A stretch of DNA of 64,000 nt from an uncultured Roseobacter sp. (GTDB lineage Bacteria; Pseudomonadota; Alphaproteobacteria; Rhodobacterales; Rhodobacteraceae), in the NCBI RefSeq assembly GCF_947495275.1, contig NZ_CANLYL010000017.1:27538-91537 (forward strand), written 5' to 3'. The notes below the pieces were generated by a model. That model made no database searches and was not told where the DNA came from. It was given only the letters and a program-made list of their open reading frames with translations. The position numbers were made by a program, and so were the translations under genes. Below are positions 59,366 through 64,000 of this stretch, piece after piece. Position 1 is the stretch's first letter, and the number at the start of each line of letters is the position of its first letter.

Positions 59366-60960
59366 CGCTGGCCAGATTTTGCCTTGCCGCCGTTTTCGGA
59401 TCGACCCTGCTGAATTATTTTGTCAGCCTGACCGATGCGCAATGGGACTGGGACATCAACCACATGATGTACTTTGGCCAGAGGCTGCTGGCAGGGGAGC
59501 TGCACTGGACAGTTGAGTTCGATGATAAGCTGCCGGTCAATCAGTTCCTCTTTTTCATACCGGCGGCTCTGGACAGTTTTCGGGTCTGGCAGGGTCTGTC
59601 GCTGATCGCCATGGCTGGCGGGGCCTGGGCCGTTTGGTGGATCATCCGGGAATTGCTGCGGCCCCTGCCGCAACTGCCCGGTCAGATCGTTGGGCTTTGC
59701 ACCCAGATCGGTGCTGTTGCAACGCTTGCAGGTTTTGCGTTTTCCCCCGGGGGGATCACACATATCAATCCGCTCGCCGCCTCGGCAGGGATCGGGGCGA
59801 TCGCGCTTCTGATGGCCGCGTTTCGCACGGGGCGGGATGGGGAGAAGCCCCGCATCTGGCTGTTCGTGCTGTCGGCTGTCTGTGCCAGCATCGCAATCGG
59901 TATCCGGCCGTATTTCCTGCTGGCTCTATGCGCCTCGGCGTTCTGGGTGACCCTGCGCTGCCGCACCTCTTCACAAGGCAGGGTGGTGGCTGTCATCTCT
60001 GCTGCTGCGTGGGTTGCAACAGTGGGCCTGATGGGGGTTCTGACCAACGTCCTGCCTTATGTTCTTATCGGGGAAATGCAGGTTTTCTGGGATGGGCTGT
60101 CGGTGCTGCGTCAGGAACTCATCCCGCAATCCGTGCTGAGCGTGGTCAGAGAGCAGCACAGCCAGTTCACCGATATCATGTTGCCGGTCTTCCCGATGAT
60201 CACCCTAGCCTCCGTTTCAATATCGGCCGTTGCTCTTTTTGGTCTGCTGACAAGGCGGGGGCGCGCAGATGCTCTGAAAGAAGAGGGCGTTGCCGGGCTG
60301 TGGCGCGATGTGGTGGTCGTTGCCGTGCTTCTGCCGGTGCTTATCGAAATCATGATCCTCTCCAAGCACTTCTGGCCCCATTACATGCAGATGTTTGTGC
60401 CTTTTCTCGCCGTGGGCGCAGGCATTTTTGCTGCCCAACTCTGGCGGGGATCACTGCAGGCGCCGCATAATGCAGGGGTGCTGAAGACCGCCATTGTGCT
60501 CTTGGTGCTTGTGCCCTTGTGGCGGATCACCCTGGATCAGGCAAAATGGGTCGCCGGAGGAGAGAAATACATCACGGAACTTGACAATCTCTCACAACAG
60601 ATAGCGCGTTTTCTGGAGACACAGCCCGAAGGCGCCCGCGATTTTCTGGTGCCGCGTCTGATGTATGAGCATTGGCGCCTGGGAGAGCCGCGGCACGGAT
60701 TTGTGCATGCGGCCAATACCGATTTTATCACGCCGAAAAACTGGTGGGCGGATATTGCCTCTCCGGAAAGTTTCGAGCTTCCCCGGAACCTTCAGGAATA
60801 TTGTTCCATGATCGACAGGAAGGGCCCCAGTGTCCTGGTCAGCAGTGAAGCGGGCGGCATCCGGGACTGTCTTCGGAGCAGCGCGGTCTATACTTTATCT
60901 GACTTTCGCAGTCCGGCATCGGAGGATGTCGTCATGTTTTTGCGAAGAGCCGGTCAATAA
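59362..60960 (+). CDS. GT-C-type membrane glycosyltransferase / mannosyltransferase-like
   Basis: A 532-residue integral membrane protein with ~11 hydrophobic helices and a C-terminal soluble domain. The first periplasmic loop has the GT-C acidic pattern DAQWDWDINHMMYFGQRLLAG followed by VEFDDKLPVNQF, as in ArnT/PMT-like enzymes that use polyprenyl-phosphate sugars. It may decorate the EPS on the periplasmic side. ATG 59362 begins the first helix; the longer frame from 59323 is unlikely. A perfect hairpin terminator follows the stop. Confidence 0.82.
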   Translation: MTLARFCLAAVFGSTLLNYFVSLTDAQWDWDINHMMYFGQRLLAGELHWTVEFDDKLPVNQFLFFIPAALDSFRVWQGLSLIAMAGGAWAVWWIIRELLRPLPQLPGQIVGLCTQIGAVATLAGFAFSPGGITHINPLAASAGIGAIALLMAAFRTGRDGEKPRIWLFVLSAVCASIAIGIRPYFLLALCASAFWVTLRCRTSSQGRVVAVISAAAWVATVGLMGVLTNVLPYVLIGEMQVFWDGLSVLRQELIPQSVLSVVREQHSQFTDIMLPVFPMITLASVSISAVALFGLLTRRGRADALKEEGVAGLWRDVVVVAVLLPVLIEIMILSKHFWPHYMQMFVPFLAVGAGIFAAQLWRGSLQAPHNAGVLKTAIVLLVLVPLWRITLDQAKWVAGGEKYITELDNLSQQIARFLETQPEGARDFLVPRLMYEHWRLGEPRHGFVHAANTDFITPKNWWADIASPESFELPRNLQEYCSMIDRKGPSVLVSSEAGGIRDCLRSSAVYTLSDFRSPASEDVVMFLRRAGQ

Positions 60961-60963
60961 AAG

Positions 60964-60992
60964 AAAGCAGCAGGCCAGATGCCTGCTGCTTT
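60964..60992. terminator. Strong bidirectional hairpin terminator
   Basis: AAAGCAGCAGGC (60964-60975) pairs perfectly with GCCTGCTGCTTT (60981-60992) around a 5-base loop. It starts 4 bases after the GT-C stop and lies between convergent genes, so it can stop transcription from both sides. The A/T ends give short U-tracts in both directions. Confidence 0.75.
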
Positions 60993-61057
60993 CCGTAGTC
61001 CGCAATCCTGATCCGAAACCATGGCCCCGGTGCAGGGCCTGATCTCAGCAGGCTTTG

Positions 61058-64000
61058 TTACACATCCTCAAGCACGGTGTCCTCTTCGGCATCCGGCAGG
61101 CGGGCTTCTTCGGAAAGAACCGGCTGCCCGTCGGTCAGTGTGGCCCAGAGTTTTGCCGCGTCAAACGTTGGATCGTCACTGCCTCCCAGGTCCTGAACCC
61201 CGTTGAAGGGAACATTCCCGTAGGCCCAGTGCCCATCCTGCCCGACAGCGACATTGTCATCGAGGAAGACAGGATGTTTCTCGATATAGATGTCTCCTGT
61301 CAGCCGGTCCGAGAAGTAGATATCCATCAGGAAATAATTATCGCCGTCACTGGTCGAATAATATCCATCCGTGTTCAGCAGGCTGAGCGTGTCCAGCCAG
61401 CCAACCGAATAGTCATCTACCTCAGAGGAGAATTCGGTTTCGCCAAGGCTGTCTTTCTTCGTGCCCGATATCTTGATGGTCCGCGCATCCGGATCGACAC
61501 TTGGATCGCCTTCCTTATAGGTCAAAGGCCCGTCGAGAATGACATCGGGATCAAGAAGTGGCAGATCCCCGGTAGACAGGATCGTGTCCAAAGACGGATC
61601 ATAGTTATGGTAGTCGATGGTCGCATTGCTGACCGTGGAATTGACGATGGTGTACTCATGTGCCTCGGGGCTCGCCCCGATGGTGAATTTCTTGAACAGG
61701 TCCATCCCGACATAGAAATCCGTGACCTCGCTATCAGCGATGGTGATGTCCGTGGCATTGGTCCCCAGCAGAATGCCGGCCCCCTCACCGCCTTTTCCGA
61801 TCAGATCGAAATCCTTGAGCGTGTAATGCGAGGTATAGGACAGCTCCGCCCCCACGCGTACGTTCCAGGCCGTGAAATCCTCAAGAACGCTGTGCACGTC
61901 ATGGCTCTGGGATGTTTCGGCCTTGAGCACGTAGAGACCGGCCTTGGAAGCAAAGGCTTCGTTGCCATTGAAGCCCAGAATGGGGTGTTCATCGGGGAAA
62001 ACCTTGTCGGCGTAGCTGAGTGCCCCCGAGATCACCGATGTATCTGCGTCGAACTTGATGTTCTCGGTTTCTCCAAAACCACCGCGGTGGAAGTAGACAA
62101 ACCCGGTGTTCACACTGGCGGCAATGTTGTCCGAGGATTCAACCATGCGGCCCTGGAACCAGAAACCATCCCCGGTGCTGCCCAGATCAAAATTGTCCAG
62201 GTCATTGCCGATCTTGGGATCGTGCCAGCTGTTACCTTTGGCAAGGATCGCGATGTTATTGGTCCAGGCGCCGGTTTCATTGCCGCTTTCTGCAACATAG
62301 CCCGCGCCATGGGTGTTGAAACTGGCATTGTTGTCCAGAATGGCGTTTGAATCGTGGTGCACAAAGCCCCAGCCCGGCGATCCGTAGACCGCGTTGCCGG
62401 TGGCAATGCCCGGATCATCAGGATCATCCACCCCGGCGCGGTGGAAGTGGAATGCATAGCGTCCTTTGACGTTCGTATCGAAATCGATCTGATCAAATTC
62501 GCTGGTATTCAGAGCGGTTTCGGATTTGTCGGTCCGGCCCAGTTCGTGGAACTCCGCATAGCGCACATCGACATCGTCGTTATGCATGAACATCACATGC
62601 CCGCGCTCGTAAACCTCTGCGGATTCAGCGTTTTCCGTCTCAAAGGAGATATTGCGCGTATAGTTCGCCACGGATGTTTTCAGGTCATCGCGCGGGGTGT
62701 CATGGTCAAACTCGAGCGGGGTGTCGAAAAAGACCTGACCGTCCTCGATCTGCGTGATTACCCGCTCTTCGTCTTCGGAAGGAGAATACCCGACGCGGGG
62801 GTCCCAGTTGATGTAACCCTCATAGTTGGTTCCGGCGATCACGATTGTGTCGCCCACAGCCCAGCCTTCGGGGGTTTCCCCGAAATCCAGCCAGGTATCA
62901 CCGGCCTGAGGATCGTCGATGACCTTTTCGTGGGAATCCTTCTCGGCCCCGTGGATTTCGACCGTGCCATGCGCAACCATTCCGCGGCTGAGCAACATTG
63001 GATCCCAATCGGTGTCGATCGCGCCGTTATTGGCAAAGATGATGTCCACATTGACGTCTGGATCAACCGGGTCGGTTTCTGTTCCGATTGTCAGCGTCCC
63101 GCTGGGAGAGATCACCACCGTGTCGACGACAAGCTGTGAATCCACATCCGTGGCAAAATCCAGATGCCCGTCAACGCGCACGGTAAAGAGCCGGTCATCA
63201 CTGACATGATCATATGTCATGTGCACGCCTTCGGGGATCAGAGCCTGTGCATCATCACCGGGAACCTCGCCGTTGTGCCAGTTGGCCGGATCGTCCCAGT
63301 CGCCATTGCCGATCGCGATATGCGTGGCCTCTGCGCGGGGTACCAGATCAAGGACGGCCATATGCTCGCCCATTTTTGACGAACCGGCATCGTGGGTGTG
63401 CGTCTCGGGGCTGGCCCTGACAGCTGCTACGAAAGCTTCGACCTCAGCTGCTGTTTTTGGCAACTCGATCGGGTCATGACCACCGCCGTGATCCATCCCA
63501 CCATGATCGTCACCGCCGTGATCCATGCCACCATCGCCATGGCCGGTGTCATCGTCGTCGTCATGATCAGCATCATCGTCATGGTCGTCGCCGCCGTGAC
63601 CCATGCCGCCGTCGCCATGGCCGGTGTCATCGTCGTCGTCATGATCAGCGTCATCGTCATGGTCGTCGCCGCCGTGGTCCATGCCGCCGTCGCCATGGCC
63701 GGTGTCATCATCATCGTCATCATGATCAGCGTCATCGTCATGGTCGCCGCCGCCGTGGTCCATGCCGCCGTCGCCATGGCCGGTGTCATCATCGTCGTCA
63801 TCATGATCAGCGTCATCGTCATGGTCGTCGCCGCCGTGACCCATGCCGCCGTCGCCATGGCCGGTGTCATCATCATCGTCATCATGATCAGCGTCATCGT
63901 CATGGTCGCCGCCGCCGTGGTCCATGCCGCCGTCGCCATGGCCGGTGTCATCATCGTCGTCATCATGATCAGCGTCATCGTCATGGTCGTCGCCGCCGTG
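61058..64000 (-). CDS. G8-domain / right-handed beta-helix protein, 5' end cut by window
   Basis: The frame is open to the window edge (at least 980 residues; an internal Met codon is at 63925). The visible N-terminal part is an Asp/His/Gly repeat (63527-64000). Next come a linker (PKTAAEVEAFVAAVRASPETH), a G8 domain (GDWDDPANWHNGEVPGDDA ... VDTVVISPSGTLTIGT) and a long parallel beta-helix with the motif GRYAFHFHRAG (near 62435-62461), reminiscent of CEMIP/TMEM2-type hyaluronidases. The C-terminus is acidic (ARLPDAEEDTVLEDV) with no VPLPA signal. It is likely a secreted, calcium- or metal-binding protein acting on or holding the matrix; this is inference. Confidence 0.78.
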   Translation of the reverse strand, partial: HGGDDHDDDADHDDDDDDTGHGDGGMDHGGGDHDDDADHDDDDDDTGHGDGGMGHGGDDHDDDADHDDDDDDTGHGDGGMDHGGGDHDDDADHDDDDDDTGHGDGGMDHGGDDHDDDADHDDDDDTGHGDGGMGHGGDDHDDDADHDDDDDTGHGDGGMDHGGDDHGGMDHGGGHDPIELPKTAAEVEAFVAAVRASPETHTHDAGSSKMGEHMAVLDLVPRAEATHIAIGNGDWDDPANWHNGEVPGDDAQALIPEGVHMTYDHVSDDRLFTVRVDGHLDFATDVDSQLVVDTVVISPSGTLTIGTETDPVDPDVNVDIIFANNGAIDTDWDPMLLSRGMVAHGTVEIHGAEKDSHEKVIDDPQAGDTWLDFGETPEGWAVGDTIVIAGTNYEGYINWDPRVGYSPSEDEERVITQIEDGQVFFDTPLEFDHDTPRDDLKTSVANYTRNISFETENAESAEVYERGHVMFMHNDDVDVRYAEFHELGRTDKSETALNTSEFDQIDFDTNVKGRYAFHFHRAGVDDPDDPGIATGNAVYGSPGWGFVHHDSNAILDNNASFNTHGAGYVAESGNETGAWTNNIAILAKGNSWHDPKIGNDLDNFDLGSTGDGFWFQGRMVESSDNIAASVNTGFVYFHRGGFGETENIKFDADTSVISGALSYADKVFPDEHPILGFNGNEAFASKAGLYVLKAETSQSHDVHSVLEDFTAWNVRVGAELSYTSHYTLKDFDLIGKGGEGAGILLGTNATDITIADSEVTDFYVGMDLFKKFTIGASPEAHEYTIVNSTVSNATIDYHNYDPSLDTILSTGDLPLLDPDVILDGPLTYKEGDPSVDPDARTIKISGTKKDSLGETEFSSEVDDYSVGWLDTLSLLNTDGYYSTSDGDNYFLMDIYFSDRLTGDIYIEKHPVFLDDNVAVGQDGHWAYGNVPFNGVQDLGGSDDPTFDAAKLWATLTDGQPVLSEEARLPDAEEDTVLEDV
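63527..64000 (-). repeat. 81/78-bp in-frame tandem repeat, Asp/His-rich
   Basis: Five complete copies and a sixth partial one cut by the window edge encode units like MDHGGGDHDDDADHDDDD... ending TGHGDGG (27 residues, or 26 where the Asp run is one shorter). Two versions, M-D-H-G-G-G and M-G-H-G-G-D, partly alternate, giving a hint of a 162-bp higher-order unit. A degenerate half copy (MDHGGDDHGGMDHGGG) follows to about 63473. Near identity implies recent expansion. Spacing and coding phase rule out CRISPR. Confidence 0.9.

Noticed and set aside
61055..62350. 431-codon open frame on the plus strand opposite the G8 protein
   Set aside because: No motif and Val/Ile/Gly-rich composition expected from reading the acidic gene backwards.
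63527..64000. Possible CRISPR array
   Set aside because: The repeats are adjacent with no unique spacers, stay in one open frame, and vary by whole codons; they are a protein-coding tandem repeat.
1..64000. Insertion sequences, prophage, integrase or toxin-antitoxin genes
   Set aside because: No transposase, integrase, phage structural or toxin-antitoxin motif was recognised in any convincing gene.

Overview
The window looks like part of (or nearly all of) an extrachromosomal replicon of a marine Roseobacter-group alphaproteobacterium (Rhodobacteraceae sensu lato). The evidence is a replication initiator of the Rhodobacteraceae RepA/RPA family (8496-9485), a ParA/ParB partition pair (9870-12201), three 22-bp-spaced iterons next to a perfect DnaA box (9534-9637), and an otherwise almost pure exopolysaccharide (EPS) gene content that includes a complete dTDP-L-rhamnose operon. 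RepA-type plasmids carrying a rhamnose operon are known in roseobacters as 'biofilm plasmids'; that this is one of them is my inference. I see no tRNA, rRNA, CRISPR array, transposase or conjugation gene.

Layout. 1-5241: end of a sulfotransferase, two family-2 glycosyltransferases (GTs), an O-antigen-ligase-like membrane protein and a WecG/TagA-type GT. 5604-8442: acyltransferase and XrtD exosortase with a fused EpsI domain. 8496-12217: repA, origin, parA, parB and a parS-like palindrome. 12282-13292: galE. 13796-16400: a secreted cysteine-free C25-like protein and a rhomboid protease. 16446-21872: outer-membrane barrel, polysaccharide export protein, PrsT-like TPR lipoprotein and initiating sugar transferase. 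22389-25687: ExeA-like ATPase, Wzz-like chain-length protein and BY-kinase-like ATPase. 25707-26450: one VPLPA-CTERM-type substrate. 26738-29753: manC and ugd.

29945-43402 is a visibly AT-richer, serotype-like cassette: ABC exporter, GNAT, two paralogous beta-propeller proteins, WbqC, DegT aminotransferase, GT2, FkbM methyltransferase, a GtrA/GtrB/GT-C trio, a methyltransferase and an RgpF-type protein. 43602-50117 is a sugar-nucleotide operon: phosphomannomutase, rmlA, rmlD, rmlB, rmlC and a bifunctional ATP sulfurylase/APS kinase. 50218-60960 holds GT25, a Wzx-like flippase, GT4, a 2OG-Fe(II) oxygenase, a NodB-type deacetylase, GT2, GT4, an unrecognised membrane protein and a GT-C protein. 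61058-64000 encodes the C-terminal part of a G8-domain/beta-helix protein with an Asp/His-rich tandem repeat that runs off the window.

How it fits together (inference): ManC, the mutase, Ugd, GalE and RmlABCD supply GDP-mannose, UDP-glucuronate, UDP-galactose and dTDP-rhamnose. The sugar transferase starts a lipid-linked repeat that the GTs extend. Wzx and the polymerase/ligase candidate translocate and polymerise it, and the Wzz/ATPase/BY-kinase set with the export protein and barrel control length and export. Acetylation, deacetylation, methylation and PAPS-dependent sulfation decorate it. XrtD would process the VPLPA-CTERM protein, presumably anchoring or releasing it together with the EPS matrix.
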